A stretch of 64,000 nucleotides of DNA from Desulfosporosinus fructosivorans (lineage in GTDB: Bacteria > Bacillota > Desulfitobacteriia > Desulfitobacteriales > Desulfitobacteriaceae), in the NCBI RefSeq assembly GCF_004766045.1, contig NZ_SPQQ01000003.1, positions 248,001 to 312,000 of the forward strand, in the 5' to 3' direction. The notes under the pieces are model-generated. The model saw nothing but the letters and a program-made list of their open reading frames with translations, was not told the origin of the DNA and made no database searches. Below, piece after piece: positions 7,905 to 15,929 of this stretch. Position numbers and translations under genes: made by a program. Every line of letters starts with the position of its first letter. The first letter of the stretch is position 1.

Positions 7905-7978
7905 GGGCAAGACCATGAAGGTGTTTGCAAAAACCATGGAGGTTTGACTCGTTAGGGTCAACTTTGTGGTTTTTTTTA
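7905..7978 (+). promoter_or_regulatory. Structured leader with intrinsic terminator upstream of the cobalt/nickel importer
   Basis: A first small stem is possible between GCAAGACC (7908-7915) and GGTGTTTGC (7920-7928). It is followed by a larger hairpin, AAACCATGGAGGTTTGAC (7931-7948) with GTCAACTTTGTGGTTT (7957-7972), running into an eight-T tract. It lies ~120 bases before the cbiM start, so it either ends the resA transcript or acts as an attenuator for cbiMQO. I do not see a cobalamin-riboswitch B12 box and do not recognise a known class. Confidence 0.5.
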
Positions 7979-8098
7979 TATGTGAAGAAAGGAGTAATAC
8001 TTCATTAATAAACAATATCAGACATTAGAGAAATCTTCAGATTAAAGTTGATAAAGAATGGGATATGGACTTATAATATAATTGGAGGGATATTTGTT

Positions 8099-9151
8099 AT
8101 GCATATGGCAGATGCCTTGATTTCACCGTTAGTGGGTGGAACCATGTGGGTGGCAACAGCGGGTGTTGCGGCCTATTCGATTAAGAAGATTCAAACCGAA
8201 ATGGATGAAAAGAAAATTCCTTTAATGGGAGTTATGGGTGCGTTTATCTTTGCCTCTCAGATGATCAACTTCACGATACCGGCGACAGGTTCGAGTGGTC
8301 ATATTGGAGGAGGCTTAATTCTAGCGATCTTACTAGGTCCTTATGCGGGCTTTTTGACTATGGCATCAGTACTCACGATCCAAGCTTTGTTTTTTGCAGA
8401 TGGAGGGTTGCTGGCCCTAGGGAGTAATATCTTTAATATGGGATTTTTCTCATGCTTTATTGCCTATCCGTTAATTTATAAAGGACTTATGGCAAAAGGT
8501 TATTCGACGAGGCGGATATTGTTTGCCTCTGTACTTACGGCGATCATTGGCCTTCAGTTGGGTGCGTTCGGGGTCGTGCTAGAAACGCTCTTTTCCGGTA
8601 AGACCGAGTTGCCTTTTGGGACGTTTGTCTTATTAATGCAGCCGATTCACCTGGCAATCGGTGCAGTAGAAGGCCTTGTCACAGCAGCTATTGTAACTTA
8701 TATTTGGAACCAGCGCCCAGAAATTATTGAAAAGGCAGCCTCTGGACAAGCGATTGGTAATGTCTCCATCAAAAAGGTTGTAGCGGGAATGGTCGCAATC
8801 GCAGTGATTACAGGGGGAGGATTATCGTGGTTTGCCTCTTCCAATCCAGATGGCTTGGAATGGGCTATGACTAAGACTGCTGGTACAGCTGAACTGGAAG
8901 CACCCGATGGCATACATCAGCAACTGTCTGAACTACAAAGCAAAACAGCCTTTCTACCTGATTATTCCTTTAAGGCACCCGTCAATGATACGGAACAAAT
9001 TGCTGGAGAAGCCGAAGAGACTTGGCCTGCTGTCAGTGGAGGAACGAGTACATCCGGTCTAGTTGGCGGAGGTTTGACGCTTGCCCTAGCTGCCCTTGTG
9101 GGTGCGGGTATCAGTCTGCTAAAGCGAAGAAAGAATGGAGCAAGGGCTTAA
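8099..9151 (+). CDS. cbiM: CbiM/NikM-type substrate-specific component with PDGLE tail
   Basis: 350 residues from the ATG at 8099, next to GGAGGGA; an upstream TTG is rejected. It starts MHMADALISP: the family's N-terminal amine and His2 help bind the metal ion. About six helices make the CbiM core (to ~215). Then a linker, another helix and the PDGLE motif (NPDGLEWAM) of CbiN/NikN-type domains, ending in a last helix and basic tail. The protein captures Co2+ or Ni2+ for an ECF importer together with cbiQ and cbiO downstream. Sequence alone does not separate cobalt from nickel. Confidence 0.88.
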   Translation: MHMADALISPLVGGTMWVATAGVAAYSIKKIQTEMDEKKIPLMGVMGAFIFASQMINFTIPATGSSGHIGGGLILAILLGPYAGFLTMASVLTIQALFFADGGLLALGSNIFNMGFFSCFIAYPLIYKGLMAKGYSTRRILFASVLTAIIGLQLGAFGVVLETLFSGKTELPFGTFVLLMQPIHLAIGAVEGLVTAAIVTYIWNQRPEIIEKAASGQAIGNVSIKKVVAGMVAIAVITGGGLSWFASSNPDGLEWAMTKTAGTAELEAPDGIHQQLSELQSKTAFLPDYSFKAPVNDTEQIAGEAEETWPAVSGGTSTSGLVGGGLTLALAALVGAGISLLKRRKNGARA

Positions 9152-9166
9152 GATTGGATTGTTGAT

Positions 9167-9976
9167 ATGTCAAATATAATGAACTCCTTGTATAATATGC
9201 GGATTCTTGATGATCTTGCCCGGCAGGAAACCGTGATTCACAGGCTACATCCTCTTATGAAATTATTAACCACAGTTAGTTATCTGACTGTGGTTGTTTC
9301 CTTTGGAAGATATGAAATCGGTGGTTTGTTGCCGTTTTTTCTATACCCGGTTATGATCTTTTCTTTGGCAGAAATTCCTCTTAAGCCGATATTTTTAAGA
9401 ATTTTGCTTGTTTCACCGTTTATTATTGGTATAGGCATTCTAAACCCTTTCTTCGACCAGCAAGTTTATTTGCTGGGTGGCAGAGAAATATCAAGAGGGT
9501 GGGTGACCTTTCTTGCCATCTTGATCAAGAGCGGATTAACGGTCACTGCGGCCCTTCTCCTTATTGCCACGACAGGGATGGACCGTTTAGCCGGGGCATT
9601 GAGGATGTTGAAAATTCCTCGTGTATTCGTACTGCAGTTACTCTTAACATACCGCTATATATCGGTCTTGATGGAGGAAGTTGCTCGGAGTTTAAGGGCG
9701 TATTCACTGCGGGCTCCCAATCAAAAGGGCGTCCACAGGAGTGCTTGGGGATCACTGGCCGGACAGCTAATACTGCGGACGTTTGATAGAGCACAGCGTA
9801 TTTATGAAGCAATGTGTTTAAGAGGATTTACAGGAGAGTACCATACTGGAGGCTTTGGAAGTATAAGAGTCTGGGATTTGGCTTATTTGACAGGATGGGT
9901 GGTATTTTTTGCTGTGGCGAGGATTTACAATATTCCTATGGTTTTAGGTTCATTGATAACGGGAGTGATAAGATGA
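9167..9976 (+). CDS. cbiQ: CbiQ-type ECF transporter transmembrane component
   Basis: 269 residues, starting 15 bases after cbiM. HRLHPLMKLLTTVSYL near the N-terminus and several helices are followed by the coupling region VARSLRAYSLRAP and RAQRIYEAMCLRGFTGEY, the two short helices that dock in the ATPase grooves in ECF T-components. It couples ATP hydrolysis by CbiO to substrate release by CbiM. Its stop overlaps the cbiO start by four bases (ATGA), implying translational coupling. Confidence 0.9.
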   Translation: MSNIMNSLYNMRILDDLARQETVIHRLHPLMKLLTTVSYLTVVVSFGRYEIGGLLPFFLYPVMIFSLAEIPLKPIFLRILLVSPFIIGIGILNPFFDQQVYLLGGREISRGWVTFLAILIKSGLTVTAALLLIATTGMDRLAGALRMLKIPRVFVLQLLLTYRYISVLMEEVARSLRAYSLRAPNQKGVHRSAWGSLAGQLILRTFDRAQRIYEAMCLRGFTGEYHTGGFGSIRVWDLAYLTGWVVFFAVARIYNIPMVLGSLITGVIR

Positions 9977-10752
9977 GTCATCATAAACTTGAGGTTAAGG
10001 ATCTGCATTATAGTTATCCTGATGAACATAAAGCGGTCAAAGGGATGTCCTTTTGTATTCATCATGGAGAATCAGTGGGAATCATAGGAGCAAACGGAGC
10101 AGGGAAATCGACGCTACTAATGTTGCTCATGGGGGTTCTTTTTCCCAGCCAGGGTGATGTTTGTGTGGGAGACGTTCGTGTTACCAAAAAGACTCTTCCC
10201 ATGATTCGCCAAAGGTTGGGTATGGTTTTTCAAGACCCAGACGACCAGTTATTCATGACGACAGTTTATGATGATGTCGCCTTTGGTCCTCGTAATTATA
10301 AACTAGACGAGAAAGAAGTGGAAAAACGCGTTCTTCACTCCTTGGAGATGGTAGGAATTCTTCATTTGAAAGACCGTGCACCCTTTAAGCTGTCTGGAGG
10401 AGAAAAACGTGCTGCGGCTATTGCCTCTGTGCTTTCCATGCAGCCAGACGTACTTGTGATGGATGAACCCACGGCTGCACTCGACCCCAAATCTAGACGG
10501 AGGGTCATGGCGCTACTGAAGAGCTTTGAACATACGAAAATTATTACAAGTCATGATTTGGATATGATTTTCGAGTCCTGTGAAAGGACTATTGTGATAA
10601 AAAACGGAGAAATCGCAGCTGATGGGCTGACTTCAGAGATTCTTATCAATGCAGACTTAATGGATGAGTGTGGGCTCGAGGTGCCGTTAGCTCTGCAAAA
10701 CTGTCCGGTCTGTGGGCTGAAAAAGACAGAACCCAAAGTCCCTTCGAGTTAA
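9973..10752 (+). CDS. cbiO: CbiO-type ECF transporter ATPase
   Basis: 259 residues from the ATG at 9973; a longer frame starting inside cbiQ is a shadow. Walker A GANGAGKST, Q-loop VFQDPDDQLF, signature LSGGEKRAAAIA, Walker B VLVMDEPTAALDP and H-loop ITSHDLDM are all intact. The C-terminus ends with CPVCGLKK, a CxxC of unclear purpose. It energises cobalt/nickel uptake with CbiM and CbiQ. Last gene of the operon; a terminator follows ~110 bases later. Confidence 0.92.
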   Translation: MSHHKLEVKDLHYSYPDEHKAVKGMSFCIHHGESVGIIGANGAGKSTLLMLLMGVLFPSQGDVCVGDVRVTKKTLPMIRQRLGMVFQDPDDQLFMTTVYDDVAFGPRNYKLDEKEVEKRVLHSLEMVGILHLKDRAPFKLSGGEKRAAAIASVLSMQPDVLVMDEPTAALDPKSRRRVMALLKSFEHTKIITSHDLDMIFESCERTIVIKNGEIAADGLTSEILINADLMDECGLEVPLALQNCPVCGLKKTEPKVPSS

Positions 10753-10860
10753 TGAGGAGACTTTGTTGGCCAAAAACATGCATGTATCACTGTGTCGATT
10801 AACACTTACGCTAGATTAACACTAGTATAGCGGCATAAAATTGTATTTAATTTTCGTATG

Positions 10861-10888
10861 GAACGACCCCTTTTATGGGGTCGTTTTA
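10861..10888 (+). terminator. Terminator of cbiMQO
   Basis: AACGACCCC (10862-10870) and GGGGTCGTT (10877-10885) form a 9-bp stem with a TTTTAT loop and a short T tail. Confidence 0.75.
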
Positions 10889-11160
10889 AATATGTCACAG
10901 TGGACTGGCTTGCTTGATGATCCTGTTGACTTAACCCCCGCTGGATTAGGTACTTAATTAAAAGATAATGAGGGTTGTGACAATGATAATTCATAATAAA
11001 GTATACAAAATATTTGCTGTGAGAAGGTATTCGACCTGATGACCTAGAAATACAAAGAAACAAATATTTAGAATGTTTTCAATAATACCACTAAAGTGAC
11101 AAATTCCGAATTAACACTCGCTCACGCAGGTAATTAGATAAGCTGAAAGGAGCCATCAAG
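10889..11160. other. Non-coding upstream region of the sucCD-kor operon
   Basis: No credible gene on either strand. An AT-rich stretch around 10960-11060 must hold the operon promoter, but I cannot point to a convincing -35/-10 pair. GACAATGATAATTCAT near 10979 is only weakly Fur-like. Confidence 0.4.
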
Positions 11161-12279
11161 GTGAAATTGTATGAGTACATGGCCAAAGAGATTTTTAGGA
11201 ATAACGGGATCCCAGTTCCCAAGGGACAAGTGTTTAACAGTGCTGAAGGAGTAGGGGATTTTGTCGCCCAAATTGGTCCTGTGGCCATTAAATCCCAAGT
11301 TCTCTCTGGGGGGCGAGGTAAGGCTGGTGGAATCAAGTTCGCGTCGGATCCTCAAGAGGCGACTGAAAAGGCAGAGGAACTCTTGGCAACAGAGATTAAG
11401 GGACTAAAGGTTGATATAATCCTTGTCGAGCAAAAACTAACCATTGAAAGGGAACTCTATTTGGCGATTACCTATGATGGGGCGCGCCGTAAACCGTTGT
11501 TGATTGCTTCGGCAGCTGGGGGCGTTGAAATTGAACAAGTCGCTGAGGATTTACTGATTAAACGGCTGATCGATATTAATATCGGTTTACAACCTTATGC
11601 CGCTCGAGAGATTACACGACAGCTTGGCCTGACAGGTAAGATTGCCCAAGAGGTTGCCTCTATTATGGTAAAACTTTATCAACTTTTCCGGAAGTACGAT
11701 GCCGAACTGATCGAGATCAACCCTCTGGTCGTTGTGGATTCTCAGATTCTGGCAGCAGATGGCAAAATGACGGTTGACGATGACGCTGCTTTTCGGTTTG
11801 GTGAAGATGTTCTTCATGTCGAAGAAAAAACCGCCGTGGAGCAAAGAGCTGCTGAACTTGGAATTTCCTATGTCGAACTGGATGGGGAGATCGGAGTGAT
11901 GGCCAATGGAGCCGGTATTACAATGGCGACCCTCGACTTAATTCACGAATTTGGTTCAAGTCCTCGTAATTTCATGGATGCGGGCGGTGGTTCGAGCATG
12001 CAAGCGACAGCTAGTGCTCTGGAAATTTTACTTTCCACCCAGCCGAAAGCCCTCCTAATCAATATTTTCGGAGGAATTACTCGTTGCGATGAGGTAGCCA
12101 AGGCTATTATTCAAGTTAAAGAATCCATAGATATAAAAATCCCGATGGTCATCCGTCTGGTGGGCACCAATGAAGAAACCGGAATAGCCCTTCTACGCGA
12201 ACATGGGATTGAATCGTATCGAAACATTGACGAGGCAGTTAAAAAAGTTGTCGCCTTCGTTAAAACGAAGGGAGCATAG
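11161..12279 (+). CDS. sucC: Succinyl-CoA synthetase (ADP-forming) beta subunit
   Basis: 372 residues, GTG start with GAAAGGAG upstream. MKLYEYMAKEIFRNNGIPVP opens the ATP-grasp domain; SQVLSGGRGKAGGIKFA is the nucleotide loop; EINPLVVV and ADGKMTVDDDA lie near the metal/nucleotide site; IFGGITRCDEVAKAI is the CoA-ligase domain's phosphohistidine-facing loop. Length is close to typical SucC (~385). It works with SucD to convert succinyl-CoA to succinate with ATP formation. It opens an operon with sucD and a complete 2-oxoglutarate:ferredoxin oxidoreductase, which supplies its substrate. Confidence 0.93.
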   Translation: MKLYEYMAKEIFRNNGIPVPKGQVFNSAEGVGDFVAQIGPVAIKSQVLSGGRGKAGGIKFASDPQEATEKAEELLATEIKGLKVDIILVEQKLTIERELYLAITYDGARRKPLLIASAAGGVEIEQVAEDLLIKRLIDINIGLQPYAAREITRQLGLTGKIAQEVASIMVKLYQLFRKYDAELIEINPLVVVDSQILAADGKMTVDDDAAFRFGEDVLHVEEKTAVEQRAAELGISYVELDGEIGVMANGAGITMATLDLIHEFGSSPRNFMDAGGGSSMQATASALEILLSTQPKALLINIFGGITRCDEVAKAIIQVKESIDIKIPMVIRLVGTNEETGIALLREHGIESYRNIDEAVKKVVAFVKTKGA

Positions 12280-12284
12280 GAAGC

Positions 12285-13166
12285 ATGACTATTATGATTA
12301 ATGAGACGACGAAGATTTTAGTACAAGGCATTACCGGGAAACAGGGGCAGTTTCATACTACTCAAATGCTGGCCAGTGGTAGCAAGGTAATTGGCGGAAT
12401 TTCTCCTGGCAAGGGAGGGCAAGAAGTCCACGGTGTCCCTATTTATGAAACTGTGGAGCAAGCTATGGCGGTTGAACGAGCCGAGGCTTCTGTGATCTTT
12501 GTACCTGCAAAACAAGTCAAAGATTGTGCTTTCGAGGCTATCGATGGTGGAATCAAAATTCTCGTGATTATTACCGAGCATGTGCCGTTACATGATGCCA
12601 TGGAAATTATGGCCTTTGCAGAAAGGAAACAAGTACAAGTCGTTGGGCCAAACACCTTCGGCTTGATTTCACCGGGCAAATGTAAGATAGGAATTATGCC
12701 GAACAGCATTTTTATCCCTGGCTCAGTAGGAGTTGTAGCACGGAGTGGGACTCTCAGTTATGAAATTGTCTCCCAGTTAACCAATGCTGGGATTGGTCAG
12801 TCGACGGTAGTTGGGTTAGGGGGAGACCGAGTCGTCGGTTTATCTTTTATTGATGTGTTGGCTCAATTCGAAGCAGATCCGGAAATAAAAGCGGTTGTTT
12901 TGGTGGGAGAAATCGGCGGTAATGCCGAAGAAGAAGCATCTATTTTCATTAAAACGATGAGCAAACCGGTGATTGCTTTCTTAGCTGGCAAGAGCGCTCC
13001 TCCTGGCAAGAGAATGGGTCATGCTGGAGCCATTATTGAACGTGGCAAAGGAACCTATGACAGCAAAGTCGTCGCCTTAAAGGCCGCAGGAGCTTATGTA
13101 GCCTCACTTCCTTGGGAAGTGAGTGATCTCGTTAAAAAAGCGTTGGCTGAGAAAAGCAACGCATAA
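12285..13166 (+). CDS. sucD: Succinyl-CoA synthetase alpha subunit
   Basis: 293 residues, five bases after sucC. ILVQGITGKQGQFHTTQML is the CoA-binding Rossmann loop, and GHAGAIIERGKGTYDSK contains the histidine (GHAGA) that is phosphorylated in catalysis. VGEIGGNAEEEA is the conserved alpha-subunit loop. A second in-frame ATG nine bases downstream is an equally possible start. With SucC it forms the ligase that conserves energy from 2-oxoglutarate oxidation, or runs in reverse for biosynthesis. Confidence 0.93.
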   Translation: MTIMINETTKILVQGITGKQGQFHTTQMLASGSKVIGGISPGKGGQEVHGVPIYETVEQAMAVERAEASVIFVPAKQVKDCAFEAIDGGIKILVIITEHVPLHDAMEIMAFAERKQVQVVGPNTFGLISPGKCKIGIMPNSIFIPGSVGVVARSGTLSYEIVSQLTNAGIGQSTVVGLGGDRVVGLSFIDVLAQFEADPEIKAVVLVGEIGGNAEEEASIFIKTMSKPVIAFLAGKSAPPGKRMGHAGAIIERGKGTYDSKVVALKAAGAYVASLPWEVSDLVKKALAEKSNA

Positions 13167-13181
13167 GGAGATGGTTAAGTT

Positions 13182-13397
13182 TTGGTATTAGCGATTCAGA
13201 CTGCAACTGTTTTGGTTAGTCAAGATTGGTGTAAAAAGTGTGGAATATGTATAGCCTTTTGTCCCAAAAAAGTATTGGAAAGCGACGAATTTGGGAGGGT
13301 TGTGGTTGCTAAGCCAGACCAGTGCATAGCCTGCAAGATCTGTGAGCGGCTTTGCCCTGACTTTGCTATCAATATTGAGGTGACGAAAGATGAATAA
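13182..13397 (+). CDS. korD: 2-Oxoglutarate:ferredoxin oxidoreductase, delta (ferredoxin-like) subunit
   Basis: 71 residues, TTG start about ten bases after AAGGAG. Two 4Fe-4S motifs are intact: WCKKCGICIAFCPKKVL and QCIACKICERLCPDFAI (CxxCxxCxxxCP twice). It shuttles electrons from the thiamine-diphosphate catalytic subunits to external ferredoxin. The last codons overlap the korA start by eight bases. Identification as the delta subunit rests on size, motif and position. Confidence 0.9.
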   Translation: MVLAIQTATVLVSQDWCKKCGICIAFCPKKVLESDEFGRVVVAKPDQCIACKICERLCPDFAINIEVTKDE

Positions 13398-14505
13398 AGC
13401 TCGCTTAATGCAAGGCAATGAAGCTGTAGCCGAAGGGGCTCTGGCGGCTGGGGTTCGTTTTTACGCAGGATATCCGATCACCCCTTCGACAGAAATCGCA
13501 GAAATAATGGCTGAGAGACTGCCCTTGATCGGGGGGACCTTTATCCAAATGGAAGACGAAATAGGGAGTATGGCAGCGATCATCGGAGCCTCATTGACTG
13601 GGCTTAAAAGTTTAACGGCTACGAGTGGTCCTGGATTTTCCCTAAAACAGGAGAATTTGGGGTATGCCATTGCTACTGAAGTTCCCTGTGTTGTGGTCAA
13701 TGTACAAAGAGGAGGACCCAGCACGGGACTACCAACGGCTCCCGCTCAAGCGGACGTTATGCAAGCTCGCTGGGGCACTCATGGCGATCATCCGATCATA
13801 GCTTTAACGCCATCCTCTGTGCAGGAATGTTATGAACTTGCCGTAATAGCCTTTAATATGGCCGAAGAGTTTCGAATTCCTGTCATCTTGTTGATGGATG
13901 AAGTGATTGGACATTTACGGGAAAAAGTTGTCTTACCTGAAGTATTAAGCATTGTTGACCGGAAAAAGCCGAATGTACCGCCAAGTGAATATATTGCTTA
14001 TGAAAACAATGAAAGCATGATTCCTGCCATGGCGAACTTTGGCGACGGTTACCGCTACCATGTGACCGGATTAACTCATAATGAAAAGGGTTTGCCAACT
14101 GGGAACCCGGAAATAACTAAAAAGTTTATGCAGCGTTTGACTCAGAAGCTCAATCCATATTTAGATCGGATCCAATTAGTCGAAGAGGTAGAGATTGACG
14201 ATGCGGAACTGATCGTGGTAGCCTATGGCTGTATCGCCCGTTCGGCCTTGGAGGCGATTCATATTGCCCGCAGTGAAGGTCTGAAAGTTGGACTCTTTCG
14301 GCCCATCACGATTTGGCCCTTTCCTCAAAAACAGCTAGAGAAATATGAGGGCCGGAAGTACTTAGTCGCAGAGATGAACAGTGGTCAATTAGTCGGGGAA
14401 ATCGAACGCCTCTTTGGTTACAAAGCTGTTGAGCGTCTGAACCGGATTGACGGGGAATTAATTACTCCCAAGGAAGTTCTGGACAGAATTCGGGAGGTTA
14501 TATAA
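13390..14505 (+). CDS. korA: 2-Oxoglutarate:ferredoxin oxidoreductase, alpha subunit
   Basis: 371 residues. GNEAVAEGALAAGVRFYAGYPITPSTEI is split over the conserved N-terminal motif (the YPITPSTE loop contacts substrate). SGPGFSLKQENLGYA and RGGPSTGLPTAPAQADVMQA are signature stretches of the pyrimidine-binding alpha subunit. Length matches KorA/VorA-type alpha subunits without a fused gamma domain; gamma is encoded separately downstream. Assignment to 2-oxoglutarate rather than branched-chain 2-oxoacids relies on linkage to sucCD. Confidence 0.9.
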   Translation: MNKARLMQGNEAVAEGALAAGVRFYAGYPITPSTEIAEIMAERLPLIGGTFIQMEDEIGSMAAIIGASLTGLKSLTATSGPGFSLKQENLGYAIATEVPCVVVNVQRGGPSTGLPTAPAQADVMQARWGTHGDHPIIALTPSSVQECYELAVIAFNMAEEFRIPVILLMDEVIGHLREKVVLPEVLSIVDRKKPNVPPSEYIAYENNESMIPAMANFGDGYRYHVTGLTHNEKGLPTGNPEITKKFMQRLTQKLNPYLDRIQLVEEVEIDDAELIVVAYGCIARSALEAIHIARSEGLKVGLFRPITIWPFPQKQLEKYEGRKYLVAEMNSGQLVGEIERLFGYKAVERLNRIDGELITPKEVLDRIREVI

Positions 14506-14506
14506 G

Positions 14507-15319
14507 ATGTTTAGTGACATTGCTCAGTATTACCGAACCGAGACCTTACCTCATATCTGGTGCCCAGGGTGTGGCATCGGAACGATTGCAGCAGCTATCG
14601 TCAGGGCCATCAAAACTCTTCAGCTTGACCAAAATAAAGTGATCTTCGTGTCCGGGATTGGCTGTTCCTCTCGTCTGCCTGGCTACTTAGATTTTAATAC
14701 AATTCATACAACCCATGGAAGAGCGTTACCGTTCGCCACGGGCATCAAAGCGGCCCGACCAGAGTTGGATGTCTTTGTGATCATGGGAGATGGAGATTCG
14801 ACGGCGATTGGTGGCAATCATTTAATTCATGCCGCCAGGCGCAATATTGATCTAACAGCCATAGTAATAAATAATAGCATTTACGGAATGACAGGTGGTC
14901 AGACTTCACCCTTAACCCCTCATGACAAACGGGGAACGACCTCTCCTTTTGGCAATTTGGAGAGACCCTTTCAAATTCTAGAATTGGTTAAGGCAGCAGG
15001 TGGGACGTATGGAGCTAGAGCTACGGCTTACCATAATCAACTCCTCACGACATTAGTGATGGATGCCTATAACAATCCAGGTTTTTCGCTTGTGGAAGCC
15101 ATTTCTCAGTGCCCTGTTTCCTATGGACGGCGCAACAAATTTAAAACTCCAGCAGATATGCTGCTCTGGCAAAAGGAGCACGCTTTCAAAGAAAGGCAAC
15201 GGGCAGTTGGTGAGGAAGATTTTCAGATTGGCGAGATATTTAGGTCACAAGCACCGGAGTATACGCAAGAATACGAATTGCTAAGACAGAGATTAAAGGG
15301 GGGCAGTATTAATGGCTAA
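14507..15319 (+). CDS. korB: 2-Oxoglutarate:ferredoxin oxidoreductase, beta subunit
   Basis: 270 residues starting one base after korA ends. HIWCPGCGIGTIAAAI carries the first cluster cysteines and SGIGCSSRLPGYLDF the next. MGDGDSTAIGGNHLIHAARRN is the thiamine-diphosphate/Mg2+ motif (GDGD...N). NNSIYGMTGGQTSPLTP is the following conserved loop. Beta subunits bind ThDP and decarboxylate the 2-oxoacid before CoA transfer. Together with KorA, KorC and KorD it makes succinyl-CoA and reduced ferredoxin. Overlaps korC by eight bases. Confidence 0.92.
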   Translation: MFSDIAQYYRTETLPHIWCPGCGIGTIAAAIVRAIKTLQLDQNKVIFVSGIGCSSRLPGYLDFNTIHTTHGRALPFATGIKAARPELDVFVIMGDGDSTAIGGNHLIHAARRNIDLTAIVINNSIYGMTGGQTSPLTPHDKRGTTSPFGNLERPFQILELVKAAGGTYGARATAYHNQLLTTLVMDAYNNPGFSLVEAISQCPVSYGRRNKFKTPADMLLWQKEHAFKERQRAVGEEDFQIGEIFRSQAPEYTQEYELLRQRLKGGSING

Positions 15320-15929
15320 GCAAGAGTTTTTGTTAACCGGAACGGGCGGACAAGGGCTGATTTTAGCTGCAATTATGTTGGCTGAGGCGGGAATTAATGC
15401 GGGCCAAAATGTTGCCCAAAGTCAAAGCTATGGTCCTGAGGCCAGGGGAGGCGCCAGTCGGGCTGAAGTTATCCTCGGCAATGAAGCGATTTATTACCCG
15501 AAGGTTGAAAAACCAGATTTTGTTTTAACCCTCAGTCAAGAAGCCTATAAAAAGTACGGCTTGCATCTCACGGAAGAGGCCATCTTGATCGTGGATAATT
15601 CCCAGGTGACGGAAGTCAAGCCGCGCGGTAAGAATTTGTATTCATTGCCGATCACCAAAACTGCCCGCACTCAATTTGGGTCCGAACAAAGTGCTAATGT
15701 CGTGGCATTGGGCGTTGTGGCTTCGATGAGTCGTAGCATCCCTTGGGAGAATGTTATGCTGGCAGTCCAGCAACGGGCTCCAAGAGGTACGGCGGAACGA
15801 AACATCAAAGCTCTGGAATTAGGGTGGCAAATGGGCAGGGACGCTGAGGCTAAACTAGAAACTAGACGTTGTCAAAACGAGGTGATGAGCAGTGGCGGAA
15901 TTAATGAATTGGGACTGGAGCAAGAATGA
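15312..15929 (+). CDS. korC: 2-Oxoglutarate:ferredoxin oxidoreductase, gamma subunit
   Basis: 205 residues. EFLLTGTGGQGLILAAIMLAEA is broken over the N-terminal glycine-rich loop, followed by SQSYGPEARGGASRAEVI, the CoA-contacting motif of the gamma domain (pyruvate/ketoisovalerate oxidoreductase catalytic family). The C-terminal ~25 residues extend past the usual end and their codons overlap the next gene by 38 bases, unusual next to the tight 1-8 base junctions elsewhere in the operon. Confidence 0.9.
   Translation: MAKQEFLLTGTGGQGLILAAIMLAEAGINAGQNVAQSQSYGPEARGGASRAEVILGNEAIYYPKVEKPDFVLTLSQEAYKKYGLHLTEEAILIVDNSQVTEVKPRGKNLYSLPITKTARTQFGSEQSANVVALGVVASMSRSIPWENVMLAVQQRAPRGTAERNIKALELGWQMGRDAEAKLETRRCQNEVMSSGGINELGLEQE

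Noticed and set aside
7840-8090. Cobalamin riboswitch upstream of cbiM
   Set aside because: No B12 box (GCCACTG) or matching architecture seen; only a terminator-type hairpin pair is evident.
9814-9972. Longer start for cbiO inside cbiQ
   Set aside because: The ATG at 9973 in the ATGA overlap starts the ABC domain at the expected place.
10975-10998. Second Fur box upstream of sucC
   Set aside because: Matches only about two thirds of the consensus and lacks the right half; AT-rich background makes it likely chance.
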